Source: Gp1-AA122 sp036378535 (lineage in GTDB: Bacteria > Acidobacteriota > Terriglobia > Terriglobales > Acidobacteriaceae). Taken from it: a DNA stretch of 64,000 nucleotides. The notes under the pieces were generated by a model. That model saw nothing but the letters and a program-made list of their open reading frames with translations, searched no databases and was not told the origin of the DNA. A program made the translations under genes and the position numbers. Shown in pieces: positions 1 through 8,067 of the stretch. The first letter of the stretch is position 1; every line of letters begins with the position of its first letter. The stretch is taken from positions 33,707-97,706 of the forward strand of contig DASUWH010000008.1 of NCBI GenBank assembly GCA_036378535.1, read 5' to 3'.

Positions 1-206
1 GTGGACCCGATACCTATGCCGGCGATATCGGTCCCGGTACGGCGCACAGCCTCTTGCAACATGTTGACACTGCACTCGAGCGCACTCGCATAGGGCCAGT
101 TGGTTTCAACCGGCGCCTCCAGGCGGCACAATAGGCGGCCGTTCTCGTCGATAATCCCCACGGCCAGTTTGGTGCCGCCGATGTCAACCGCTCCGACTGT
201 TGTCAT
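1..206 (-). CDS. ROK-family sugar kinase, N-terminal part (runs off the window)
   Basis: Reading from the ATG at 206 the protein begins MTTVGAVDIGGTKLAVGII, which is the phosphate-1 ATP-binding motif (DIGGTK) of the ROK family (glucokinase, N-acetylglucosamine/N-acetylmannosamine kinases, NagC/XylR-type regulators). There is no helix-turn-helix in front of the DIGGTK motif, so a kinase is more likely than a regulator. Only about 68 residues lie in the window, ending near GTDIAGIGIGST. The sugar substrate cannot be told because the zinc-binding and substrate loops are outside. It is the last minus-strand gene in the run that begins at the HxlR regulator, 75 bp after the MoaD-like gene. Confidence 0.88.
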   Translation of the reverse strand, partial: MTTVGAVDIGGTKLAVGIIDENGRLLCRLEAPVETNWPYASALECSVNMLQEAVRRTGTDIAGIGIGS

Positions 207-281
207 CCGCAGATCAGTGTAGCGGAATTAGCGTGAGGTTGGTTCACCGCTGCCCTGAGCACAAGGCGCGCATCATTTTTA

Positions 282-578
282 TTACCCACCCGCAATTGCG
301 CCAATGACGAGAAACGGTTCTTTGCCGGTGGCAACCGCCTCGGGCAAGAGAGCGTCCGGCGACTCGTGCGACAGGTCTTCCTCGCAGGCAAAGAAACGCA
401 GAAACGGGCGGCGCTGCAGGGTCGTGTGATCACGAATGGTTCCCTGCAGCATGGGATAGCGCGCCTCGAGAGCATCCAGCACTGTGCGCTGTGTTACCGG
501 ACCATCGACGTTGAGTTGCACCTCAAAGCCCACGTGCGCCAGGGTTCGCAGGTGCGCCGGAAGCACTACGCGGATCAT
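282..578 (-). CDS. MoaD/ThiS-family sulfur-carrier-like protein
   Basis: A 98-residue protein with the size and layout of the ubiquitin-fold sulfur carriers MoaD and ThiS: an N-terminal MIRVVLPAHLRTLA strand, a central VLDALEARYP helix motif as in MoaD, and a C-terminal GAIAGG ending in the Gly-Gly that is adenylated and thiocarboxylated in this family. Its start overlaps the stop of the upstream beta-propeller gene by 4 bases (ATGA), so the two are translationally coupled. No MoaE, MoeB or ThiG is visible nearby, so a role in molybdopterin synthesis is not supported by context. The protein may serve another sulfur-transfer or protein-conjugation reaction together with its coupled partner. 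Confidence 0.82.
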   Translation of the reverse strand: MIRVVLPAHLRTLAHVGFEVQLNVDGPVTQRTVLDALEARYPMLQGTIRDHTTLQRRPFLRFFACEEDLSHESPDALLPEAVATGKEPFLVIGAIAGG

Positions 579-1753
579 GGCAGCGTCTGCACTTCCACGG
601 AAAGGACGGCCGGAAGATCCCTGACGATGGCACTCCAGCTATCGCCGGCATCCGCGGAGGCGTACACCTGGCCTCCCGTGGTGCCGAAATAGATGCCGCA
701 CTTGTCGAGCGAATCCACTGCCATGGCATCACGCAGAACATTCACGTAACAGTTGCTCTGAGGCAATCCCTTGGTGAGAGGCTCCCACTCGTTGCCACCC
801 GTCCGGCTTCTGTAGACGCGTAATTTTCCCTCCGGCGGAAAATGCTCGCCGTCACTCTTGATGGGAACGACATAGACCGTTTCCGGCTCATGGGCATGCA
901 CGTCAATAACGAAGCCGAAGTCGGTAGGCAAGTTGCCGCTGACCTCCTTCCAGGAATCACCAGCATCGTCGCTGCGCATAACATCCCAGTGTTTCTGCAT
1001 GAACAGAACGCCGGGACGCTTGGGACTCATAGCAATGTGGTGGACACAATGGCCGATCTCGGCATTCGGGTCGGGAATATATTGTGAGCGCAGGCCGCGG
1101 TTGATGGGCTTCCAGGTCTGACCGCCATCATCGGTTCGAAAAGCTCCCGCCGCCGAGATGGCAATGTAAATCCGCCCGGGATCTTTTGGATCCAGAATGA
1201 TGGTGTGCAGGCACATACCGCCGGCACCCGGTTGCCAATTGGGACCGGTGCCGTGGCCGCGTAATCCGGGCAGTTCATGCCAATTCTTTCCGCCATCGGT
1301 GGTGCGGAAGATGGCGGCATCCTCGACTCCGGCATAAACCGTTTCAGGATCTTTGAGCGACGGCTCCAGATGCCAAACTCGCTTGAACTCCCAGGGATGC
1401 TGAGTGCCGTCATACCACTGGTGAGTGGTAAGGGGCTTGGCAGCGGCGTCGTAAACAAACTTATTGGGAGCTGGCTTCGGTACGCCAGCGGAAGCGGGGG
1501 CCGGTTCGCCAGCTGGCACTCCGGGCTGCTGCCAGGTTTTGCCGCCATCATCGGAACTTTGAATGATCTGTCCGAACCAGCCACTGGTCTGCGATGCATA
1601 AATGCGATTCGGGTCAGAGGGCGATCCTTTCACGTGATAAATCTCCCAGCCGCCAAAATGCGGGCCGCTAACCTCCCATTTTTCGCGCTTGCCGTCAGAA
1701 TTGAGGATGAATGCCCCCTTGCGGGTACCCACCAGCACGCGTACTTTGCTCAT
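575..1753 (-). CDS. Asp-box (BNR-repeat) beta-propeller protein, sialidase/VPS10-like fold
   Basis: A 392-residue protein with repeated Asp-box motifs (S/T-x-D-x-G-x-x-W): SSDDGGKTWQ, TTDGGKNWHE, RTDDGGQTWK, RSDDAGDSWK and ASADAGDSW, spaced as in five or more propeller blades. No signal peptide is visible at the N-terminus (MSKVRVLVGTRKGAFIL), so it is probably cytoplasmic, unlike most exo-sialidases. The sialidase RIP motif and arginine triad are not obvious, so glycosidase activity should not be assumed. A good ribosome site (GGAAGGAG) precedes the ATG. It is translationally coupled to the MoaD/ThiS-like gene. Function unknown beyond the fold. Confidence 0.85.
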   Translation of the reverse strand: MSKVRVLVGTRKGAFILNSDGKREKWEVSGPHFGGWEIYHVKGSPSDPNRIYASQTSGWFGQIIQSSDDGGKTWQQPGVPAGEPAPASAGVPKPAPNKFVYDAAAKPLTTHQWYDGTQHPWEFKRVWHLEPSLKDPETVYAGVEDAAIFRTTDGGKNWHELPGLRGHGTGPNWQPGAGGMCLHTIILDPKDPGRIYIAISAAGAFRTDDGGQTWKPINRGLRSQYIPDPNAEIGHCVHHIAMSPKRPGVLFMQKHWDVMRSDDAGDSWKEVSGNLPTDFGFVIDVHAHEPETVYVVPIKSDGEHFPPEGKLRVYRSRTGGNEWEPLTKGLPQSNCYVNVLRDAMAVDSLDKCGIYFGTTGGQVYASADAGDSWSAIVRDLPAVLSVEVQTLP

Positions 1754-1808
1754 TTCACTCCTTCCCTGCTATTGGACTTCCGCTGACAGACTTTTCAAGA
1801 GTTAATGG

Positions 1809-2321
1809 TTATGCACGTTCCAAGGTTGCGATGTCAAGCTTGTCCATCTTGAGCATCGCCTGCATGACTCGATTCGCCTTGTCGCGATCGGGATTACTCA
1901 TAAGCCTGCCCAACGCTGTAGGCACGATCTGCCATGACAGCCCGTACTTGTCCTGTAGCCAGCCACAACGGTCTTTTCGCCCACCTTGGGACAGCTTTTC
2001 CCAGAGTTCATCCACTTCCTGTTGCGTGTCACAGTTCACCATCATGGAAATCGCAGGCGTAAATTTAAAGTGTGGGCCCCCGTTCAGGGCCGTGAATTCC
2101 AGCCCCTCCAATTGGAAGGAGATCACCATAACGCTGCCCTTCGGGCCGGGCCCGGCATCGCCATACCGGCTCACTTTTCCGATTTTCGAATTCTTGAAAA
2201 TCGAAACGTAAAAGTTTGCCGCCTCTTCCGCCTGAGTGTCGAACCATAGGAATGGGGTGATCTTCTGCTTGTAGCCTGGTTGCGTGTTTTCAGTTTGTTG
2301 GGGCTGTGTTATGACCTGCAT
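1809..2321 (-). CDS. VOC-superfamily protein, PhnB/3-demethylubiquinone methyltransferase-like
   Basis: A 170-residue single-domain vicinal-oxygen-chelate protein. Landmarks are ITPFLWFDTQAEEAANFY at the N-terminus and the C-terminal CGWLQDKYGLSWQIVP, both characteristic of the PhnB-like branch annotated as 3-demethylubiquinone-9 3-methyltransferase; that enzymatic label is not proven for these proteins. The reading frame is open further upstream, but the ATG at 2321 has a clear GAGGAGAG ribosome site and begins right before the domain, so it is chosen. It follows another VOC gene by 41 bp and precedes the propeller gene by 55 bp on the same strand, suggesting one operon. Confidence 0.85.
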   Translation of the reverse strand: MQVITQPQQTENTQPGYKQKITPFLWFDTQAEEAANFYVSIFKNSKIGKVSRYGDAGPGPKGSVMVISFQLEGLEFTALNGGPHFKFTPAISMMVNCDTQQEVDELWEKLSQGGRKDRCGWLQDKYGLSWQIVPTALGRLMSNPDRDKANRVMQAMLKMDKLDIATLERA

Positions 2322-2362
2322 CGCTTCTCTCCTCTCAGTTGGTCTCGATTGGCGTGGGTTGG

Positions 2363-2767
2363 CTATGCGGCGCTCTCGCAATTGATCATCCAAGGCGTGC
2401 CGAAACGGTCGGTCACCATGCCAAACCTGGCGGCCCAGAACGTTTGCTGTAACGGCATCTGGACGGCACCGTTCTCGGCCAAAGCACTGAAGACTCGCTC
2501 AGCTTCCGCCGGAGTTTTGCAATCGAGATTCACGGAAAAACCCTGCGGCTTTACGTAGCGATCAGGTGGGCAATCGGACGCCATCAGGACCTTGTCGCCG
2601 AGGGCAAGGCGGGCGTGAATGATCTTCTTGCGCCATTCCGCCGGCACCATCTTCTCCATAGGAGTTCCCTCGTGCGTGAACATGGCTTCCACCTTGCCTC
2701 CAAGAGACCTTTCGTAAAATCTGATGGCAGCCTCGCAGTCGCCGTTAAACAACAGGTAGGGATTCAT
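2363..2767 (-). CDS. VOC-superfamily protein, PhnB-like
   Basis: A 134-residue glyoxalase/bleomycin-resistance-fold protein of the PhnB group: MNPYLLFNGDCEAAIRFYE at the N-terminus and RFGMVTDRFGTPWMINCE at the C-terminus are family hallmarks. The start at 2767 has an AAGGAG ribosome site at good spacing. It is distinct in sequence from the adjacent VOC protein (1809-2321), so the two are not a recent tandem duplication. Substrate unknown; members of this group are frequent in soil bacteria near HxlR, YCII and ECF sigma genes. Confidence 0.85.
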   Translation of the reverse strand: MNPYLLFNGDCEAAIRFYERSLGGKVEAMFTHEGTPMEKMVPAEWRKKIIHARLALGDKVLMASDCPPDRYVKPQGFSVNLDCKTPAEAERVFSALAENGAVQMPLQQTFWAARFGMVTDRFGTPWMINCESAA

Positions 2768-2856
2768 AGTAGCTAGCTCCTTTCTGAGTTATAAGTGGGG
2801 AGCCAGGCCAGCAAACTATCGGCCGGCCCACTCCCCATCTTCTGACAAACGACGAG

Positions 2857-3318
2857 TTATGCCGCCTGCGCAGTCTTGGGCCGCATCTGCTTCATCATCT
2901 GCCGCATGGTGGCAATGTGTCCGGGCGAGCGGCTTTCGATCCATTTTTCATAGCGCTGCGCCGCCTGCTCGAGATTTGTCAAGAACTGCTTATTGTTGAA
3001 TTTTTCGCGGAATTCACGAATGACCGGCTTCACCGACTCCCACACACCGAAGAACTCTCCGCTCGTTTCAAAGAAGAGCTCTTCATGCAGCAGGCCGTGA
3101 TTGAGGAATGCGCAGGCCTGTTCCCAATAAGTGAGCACCATCATCGCGAAAGTGCCCCCTTCCGTGAATGGGCCGGCGATGCGCATCACATCATCCAGGC
3201 TTTCCACAACGTAGTTCTTGAAGAACCAATCGCGCGCCTGACGAAGCCGTGCTTCCCGACGCTGTTCAAAGATTTGCAGATGAAGTTGTCCTTGTTCAAA
3301 GGTAGCTTTCATAGCCAT
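2857..3318 (-). CDS. Hypothetical alpha-helical protein (153 aa)
   Basis: The product is predicted to be almost wholly alpha-helical, with a charged N-terminal helix (QIFEQRREARLRQARDWFFK), a middle part rich in aromatics (VLTYWEQACAFLNHGLLHEE) and a basic C-terminus (MRQMMKQMRPKTAQ). No signal peptide or membrane segment is seen. The layout is reminiscent of DUF4760-type proteins, but I cannot assign the family with certainty. The ATG at 3318 has a strong AAGGAG site. It sits directly downstream of the HxlR regulator (43 bp) on the same strand and is therefore probably co-transcribed with it. Confidence 0.7.
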   Translation of the reverse strand: MAMKATFEQGQLHLQIFEQRREARLRQARDWFFKNYVVESLDDVMRIAGPFTEGGTFAMMVLTYWEQACAFLNHGLLHEELFFETSGEFFGVWESVKPVIREFREKFNNKQFLTNLEQAAQRYEKWIESRSPGHIATMRQMMKQMRPKTAQAA

Positions 3319-3361
3319 CTCGTTATCTCCTTTGGAAAGTTAAATTGTTTTTAAAATGGGC

Positions 3362-3814
3362 CTACTTGGAAGTCCCAAACGGTAGTAGCGGAGTTGTGTC
3401 GCGTTCCCGCCAGCGTCGTCTGACCTCAGTCAAGACATGCTGGCGATTCTTGGCCAGATTCGCAATTACAGAGCAAGGCGCGCCGGTTTCTTCGTGGTTT
3501 GCCCCCCAAATTAGCAGCTCCAACAACACCGGTGCAAGATCAATGCCCTTCTGTGTAAGACGATAATTCAATCGTCGCGCGTCAGCGGGTTCGGCTTCTG
3601 TCCCGATGATGCCGGCGGATTCCAGCTTTCGCAGCCGGTCAGCCAATATGTTGGTGGCTATTCCCTCCCCCGATTCCTGAAACTGCTTGAAAGTGTGGTA
3701 ACCCCGGACCATCAAATCACGAACGATGAGAAGCGACCAGCGATCCCCAAACACCTCAAGCGCAATATTTACGGGGCAGCCGGACCTGTGTTTTGACTTG
3801 GGCTGTCTCCCCAC
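3362..3814 (-). CDS. HxlR-family winged-helix transcriptional regulator
   Basis: A 150-residue MarR-like HxlR protein. The N-terminal CPVNIALEVFGDRWSLLIVRD stretch (about residues 13-33) with its conserved Cys, and the GIATNILADRLRKLESAGII recognition region, define the family; members often sense oxidants or electrophiles through that Cys. The start codon used here is GTG at 3814, since no in-frame ATG lies before the conserved domain; the ribosome site is poor. A perfect palindrome sits 17 bp upstream, suggesting autoregulation and control of the downstream VOC/propeller genes. Confidence 0.88.
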   Translation of the reverse strand: MGRQPKSKHRSGCPVNIALEVFGDRWSLLIVRDLMVRGYHTFKQFQESGEGIATNILADRLRKLESAGIIGTEAEPADARRLNYRLTQKGIDLAPVLLELLIWGANHEETGAPCSVIANLAKNRQHVLTEVRRRWRERDTTPLLPFGTSK

Positions 3815-3830
3815 ACCGCATAAGTTACCA

Positions 3831-3855
3831 TATCACTTGCATATTGCAAGTGATA
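3831..3855. promoter_or_regulatory. Perfect palindrome, probable HxlR operator
   Basis: TATCACTTGCA and TGCAAGTGATA form 11-bp perfect arms around a 3-bp spacer (TAT), located between 17 and 41 bp upstream of the HxlR start codon. HxlR-type regulators bind such inverted repeats in their own promoters, so autoregulation is the simplest reading. Confidence 0.7.
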
Positions 3856-3899
3856 CTTTTGCACAGGCAAAACCCTCTTCTTAGGTGATGGGGGAGATT

Positions 3900-3927
3900 A
3901 AAAAAGGCGGTCTCGCTTGAGACCGCC
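3900..3927 (-). terminator. Rho-independent terminator of the first TonB-receptor gene
   Basis: On the minus strand a perfect 9-bp stem (GGCGGTCTC / GAGACCGCC) with a 4-base loop is followed directly by six T residues. It lies about 20 bp after the receptor stop codon and separates it from the HxlR promoter. Confidence 0.9.
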
Positions 3928-3947
3928 TGAAGAAGGTTCACTTTAGC

Positions 3948-6900
3948 TTAGAAGCTGATCTTCGCCTGTATTTCGATGACGCGCGGCGAAGCATCAGCCC
4001 CCAGCCCTGATCCGTAGATCGTGGTCGGCTGGCTGACGGTTTTCAGGATTTGTCCGAACTGCGGGTTATTGATGTCGGTAACCGGAAAGGCGAAGTTCGG
4101 ATGGTTGAAGAGGTTGAAGAAGCGCGCGCCGATCGAGAATTGAGCGCTCTCCCACTTGGGTATGCCGAAGGCCTTCTCGACCCCGAAATCGGTGTCGACA
4201 TAATTGGGGCCGCGGTACTGGTTACGGCGTTGGTTGCCGAAATCAGTCGAGACACCCGGGTCGGCAAAGTTGGCCGCGCTGTAACATGCGTTATGAACCC
4301 CGTTCACGATCTGCGCCGCTGAAGATCCACAGTCGGGATTCTGATTCCCAGTGATCACGGCCAAAGCGCTAGTGCCAGTTGCGGCCGCGCTGCTGCCCCA
4401 CTGGCTGTTGTGCAGATCCGCGGTGAGGGCGCTGCTGAAGATCGAGTATGGTAATCCGCCATGGGCGAAGATCGTACCCGAGAAAGTCCAGCCTTTCACC
4501 AGCGCATTGGGACCCTTGCTGGTGATATGACGCAAAGCATCGCTCCACACGTAATTCATGTTAAACGAATGCCGCACGTCATAATCGGAGTTGCCGTAGT
4601 TGTATTTACGGATATTGTTTTGGTCGATGGGGAAAACGATATCCACGTTAGTCTGATTATTGAGACCAAACGGGTTCAGCGAATTGTTGGAAATATCATC
4701 GAGCGAGTGGCTGTAGGTGTAGCCGGCCTGGAATTGGAAACCTCCAGTGAAGCTATGGGTTGCGCTGAGCACCAACCCGTTGTAGTTGGAATTACCGATG
4801 TTCTGTGTCTGCGCCACCACGCCGAAGCGCGGATCCGGCGCCGTAGCTGGCAGGTTGCCGAACGGGAACAGTTGCACCTGCTGCCCACTCGAATTGGTAA
4901 TTGAAGGAGCAAAAGCATTCAGTGCCGGGTTGGTTAGTTCCTCGTACGAACCGTGATTTCCCACGTACTTCGCACTGATGGTGCTGTGCCAGCCGACGGC
5001 CTGCTGAACTTCCAGATCCCACTCGTAATAGCGGGGTACCCGGACGGCGCCTCCGTTGAAGAAATTGAAAGCCGGTACAGCAGCTCCGGACGCAAAGTTG
5101 TTCACGAAGGAAGTGTTGGCAGCCGCCAGTTGACCGATGTCGCTGTTGACCCCTGCTGCCGGCGAAAGAGCGAAGCCACCGGTCGAGAATTGTGGGTCAT
5201 TGGGAGCATTATCGAGCACTTGATCGATTGCCAGCGAGGGGATGGCATCGCTGAAAATTCCGGCGCCGCCCCGGATGACAGTATTACGTGCTCCAAACGG
5301 AGACCACGCAAAGCCGATCTTGGGCTGATAGACGACCGACGTAACTGAGGGAAACGCCGTGTGCACACCTGTCTGGATCGCCTGGTTCACCGGCGCAGCC
5401 GTATTGAGTTGGCTGAAGGGGGCTGAGAGCCGAGTGAAGCAGTTGATTCGGCAGATCGGGTTGGAGAGGTGGTCGAACCGCATGCTAAGCGTTAACTTCA
5501 GGTTCTGACTTGCTTTCCATTCGTCCGAGATGTACCACCCGAGTTGATAGAGGGCGATCGGTACATTGGTGTTCTTGGCGAAATTCTGTTCGGCGAAACC
5601 TGCCGTTCCGTTAGCAAAGTCACCCAGCGAGAGTGGAACCACCAGCGGAGTGATAAGCCCAAAGTTGTGATCGCTGACATCGTCGCGACGGAAGTTCACC
5701 CCAACTTTGAAGTCATGGTTTCCACGCACCCAGCTGAAATCGTCGGTGATTCCATACTGAGTTACGTTGCGGCCCTGGGGGAAGAACGAACCCAGGTTAT
5801 TGATCGGAAACAGCGCGCCATCATTGATCAGCACTGTGAAGGGAGAGATGGCGTTGGCTGCTGACTGGCTTACCATGGTGAACTGCGCGCTGTACCATTG
5901 TTGGGAAGCCACAAAATTGTTGACTTTATTGTTTCCGAAGGTGTGGGTCTCGCTGAATTGACCTTGCCACTCCGGCTGGCTGCTATGTGCGTTGAAAGCG
6001 GAAGTCAGAGGATCAATGTAAGTAGCCTGCAACCCGGCCTCGTGCTGCACCCGGACAAACAACTTATCGTTGTTGCCAATGTTCTGGTCGTAACGGCCCA
6101 CCACCAGGTAGTCGTGCGTGAGAGCTGAGGTGGCGCCAGTGTAGTTGAGGGCACAGGGGTTGGAGGATCCGAAAGAAATGCCTGCGAGTTTGCTGACGTC
6201 ATCGCACCCGCCATTCGGCAAGACATTCTGGGCGCCTCTCGACCCAGGCGCGTTGTTGTAAGCGCCGAACATCGCATTGTAGAACGGCACCTGCACGCCT
6301 TGACCATTGGTATTCAAATTGGCAATTACTGCATTTTCAAAAGCCTGGGTAGGCACATTGACAGGAAGAGGTGCCGGTATGAGCAGACGGATGCCCTCGT
6401 AATCAAAAAAGAAGAACGCCTTATCCTTCTTGATCGGGCCGCCTATGGAACCCGCATACTGATTGGCGTTGACGAAGGGCCGCTGCGCTCCCTGCTGATT
6501 TAGAAAGTAATTGTTGGCGTTCAAGGTGCGGCCGTTCCACCACCAGATGGCATTGCCGTGGAACGCATTGCTTCCCGACTTGGAGATGTAATTGATATCA
6601 GCCCCGGCCAACCCGCCGTACTGGCCGCTGTAGCCATTGGTGACAACGCTGGTTTCCTGCACGTCGTTCAGGCCGAGAGTCAGGTTGGTTGCACCGGTGT
6701 TGTTGATTTGAAAGTAGGGGTCGTTGGCGTTTGCGCCATCGTATGTGAAAACGTTGGAGTTCGATGGTAGTCCATAAAACTCGTAGTTACCGCCGCCGAA
6801 AGTCGCACCGCCGGTAGTGTTCATCACCACGCCCGGTGAAGAGAGTGCTACGGCGCTGAGGTCATTTCCCGGATTCGGCAACAGGGAGACCTGCCGGGCA

Positions 6901-7319
6901 TCAAAGACGGTGTCCACGTTCGCATCTTCGGTCTCGACCGTAGCTGTGCTGCCAGTCACCTCAATGGTCTGCTGCTCCGAGGATAGCGCCACCTGCACGT
7001 TTGCGGTCGCGCTGGAATTGAGAGCAACCGTCACTGCCCTGCTCACAGGTTGAAATCCGGAGGCCGATACGGCCACCGAGTACTCGCCCGGCTGCACGAA
7101 CGGAAAGGTATACAAACCGGTGCTGTTCGTGTGAGTCGACTGGACCGCCCCGGTCGACCGATTCTTCAAAGTTACGTTCGCGTTAGCCACCACTGCGCCA
7201 CTGGGATCGGTGATCGTTCCGGTCACGGCGCCGTTGGTGAGATTCTGAGCGGCAGCAGCCGCACAAAACAATGCGAACAGCGCGCACCAGGCTGCCAAGT
7301 GCATAAGCCTGAGTTTCAT
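3948..7319 (-). CDS. Oar-like TonB-dependent receptor with carboxypeptidase-regulatory domain
   Basis: A 1123-residue outer-membrane protein. Residues 1-24 form a signal peptide ending AAAAAQ. Residues about 28-112 are a CarboxypepD_reg domain (VTGTITDPSGAVVANANVTL... GLYTFPFVQPGEYSVAVSASG). The plug follows (about 120-260, with FTYDGANANDP and GLAGADINYISKSGSNAFHG). The remainder is the beta-barrel, ending in VIEIQAKISF with the C-terminal Phe expected for BAM insertion. No TonB box is obvious. In Acidobacteriota these are among the largest paralog families and are thought to import oligosaccharides or other large substrates, but the substrate cannot be read from sequence. It appears monocistronic, with its own AAGGAG site and terminator. 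Confidence 0.9.
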   Translation of the reverse strand: MKLRLMHLAAWCALFALFCAAAAAQNLTNGAVTGTITDPSGAVVANANVTLKNRSTGAVQSTHTNSTGLYTFPFVQPGEYSVAVSASGFQPVSRAVTVALNSSATANVQVALSSEQQTIEVTGSTATVETEDANVDTVFDARQVSLLPNPGNDLSAVALSSPGVVMNTTGGATFGGGNYEFYGLPSNSNVFTYDGANANDPYFQINNTGATNLTLGLNDVQETSVVTNGYSGQYGGLAGADINYISKSGSNAFHGNAIWWWNGRTLNANNYFLNQQGAQRPFVNANQYAGSIGGPIKKDKAFFFFDYEGIRLLIPAPLPVNVPTQAFENAVIANLNTNGQGVQVPFYNAMFGAYNNAPGSRGAQNVLPNGGCDDVSKLAGISFGSSNPCALNYTGATSALTHDYLVVGRYDQNIGNNDKLFVRVQHEAGLQATYIDPLTSAFNAHSSQPEWQGQFSETHTFGNNKVNNFVASQQWYSAQFTMVSQSAANAISPFTVLINDGALFPINNLGSFFPQGRNVTQYGITDDFSWVRGNHDFKVGVNFRRDDVSDHNFGLITPLVVPLSLGDFANGTAGFAEQNFAKNTNVPIALYQLGWYISDEWKASQNLKLTLSMRFDHLSNPICRINCFTRLSAPFSQLNTAAPVNQAIQTGVHTAFPSVTSVVYQPKIGFAWSPFGARNTVIRGGAGIFSDAIPSLAIDQVLDNAPNDPQFSTGGFALSPAAGVNSDIGQLAAANTSFVNNFASGAAVPAFNFFNGGAVRVPRYYEWDLEVQQAVGWHSTISAKYVGNHGSYEELTNPALNAFAPSITNSSGQQVQLFPFGNLPATAPDPRFGVVAQTQNIGNSNYNGLVLSATHSFTGGFQFQAGYTYSHSLDDISNNSLNPFGLNNQTNVDIVFPIDQNNIRKYNYGNSDYDVRHSFNMNYVWSDALRHITSKGPNALVKGWTFSGTIFAHGGLPYSIFSSALTADLHNSQWGSSAAATGTSALAVITGNQNPDCGSSAAQIVNGVHNACYSAANFADPGVSTDFGNQRRNQYRGPNYVDTDFGVEKAFGIPKWESAQFSIGARFFNLFNHPNFAFPVTDINNPQFGQILKTVSQPTTIYGSGLGADASPRVIEIQAKISF

Positions 7320-8067
7320 TCTTCTTGTCTCCTTGGATGAGATTGAACAGTTATCCTGCGCACAACACGGCGGTCATGAACTCCCTGAGCGTTGACAACA
7401 CGCTGTTGGAGTTTCAGTCCCCACTTTGCACACACAATCAGCTCAGATGACTGTCCTGTTAGGCGACCTACTTCTGGATGTGGGATTGCACGTGCCGTGC
7501 CACGACTCACGCGCTCAGTGCACGCGTTCAATATTCAAGATTTATCGGAATACGATGGACTCTGACCGACGTGGCTATATGTACTTTGGAAGATCTGGAA
7601 AGCCAGGAATATGAATATTCATCATTATCTATCTGGGTCGAGTTGGATCGATCATGGTCATCGTCGACAGAACAAGACATTGACATCAAGACCGTCGCTG
7701 CTGTCTGCTTGCCGTGTCAGTGAAAGAAAATTGACACTCATTGACTGGCCTACTCCCGAATAGCAGCACATGCAGGGAAACGAATACGGAAATAGCAATC
7801 CAGCTAGACACGGAAGCAAAAGCCGAGGGTTCTACAACACACGATGCTGGCTGCTGCTTGTGAGCACAAGCTACAGATTGGGCCAGGGCATAGAGGACCG
7901 CGTGGTCGTCGCGTGAGCGACTTAGGGAAGCTCTAATTGAGTGGCATAAGCAGGAACACAAGGTCCCCCTCGGCTCCGCTCGGGGCAGGCTCTCGACCTC
8001 ATAGAACGCCCGAAGACGGGCAGTTCTGCTCCGTTCGGGATGACAAAGGAAACTAAATCAGAGTTCC
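7320..8067. other. Intergenic region between two TonB-receptor genes
   Basis: About 750 bp with no convincing gene; the short open frames here lack ribosome sites and family signatures. The part next to 7319 must hold the promoter of the first receptor gene. A 12-bp perfect palindrome ATGAATATTCAT lies at 7611-7622. The end nearest the second receptor gene (7961-8047) is a dispersed repeat described separately. Confidence 0.6.
7961..8047. repeat. Dispersed intergenic repeat with hairpins
   Basis: Contains CTCGGCTCCGCTCGGGGCAG followed by an imperfect hairpin at 8003-8027 (AGAACGCCCG / CGGGCAGTTCT) and ends in CTCCGTTCGGGATGACAA. The last motif recurs at 19845-19858, and the first recurs in degenerate form within the RAYT gene at 51611-51630, so this is part of a repeat family. 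The hairpin has no T-tract on either strand, so a terminator role is unlikely. Confidence 0.5.

Noticed and set aside
575..1753. Sialidase activity for the Asp-box protein
   Set aside because: Asp-boxes only indicate the propeller fold; the catalytic arginine triad and a signal peptide are not seen.
8003..8027. Hairpin after the second receptor gene as a terminator
   Set aside because: No T-tract on either strand, and it is part of a dispersed repeat.
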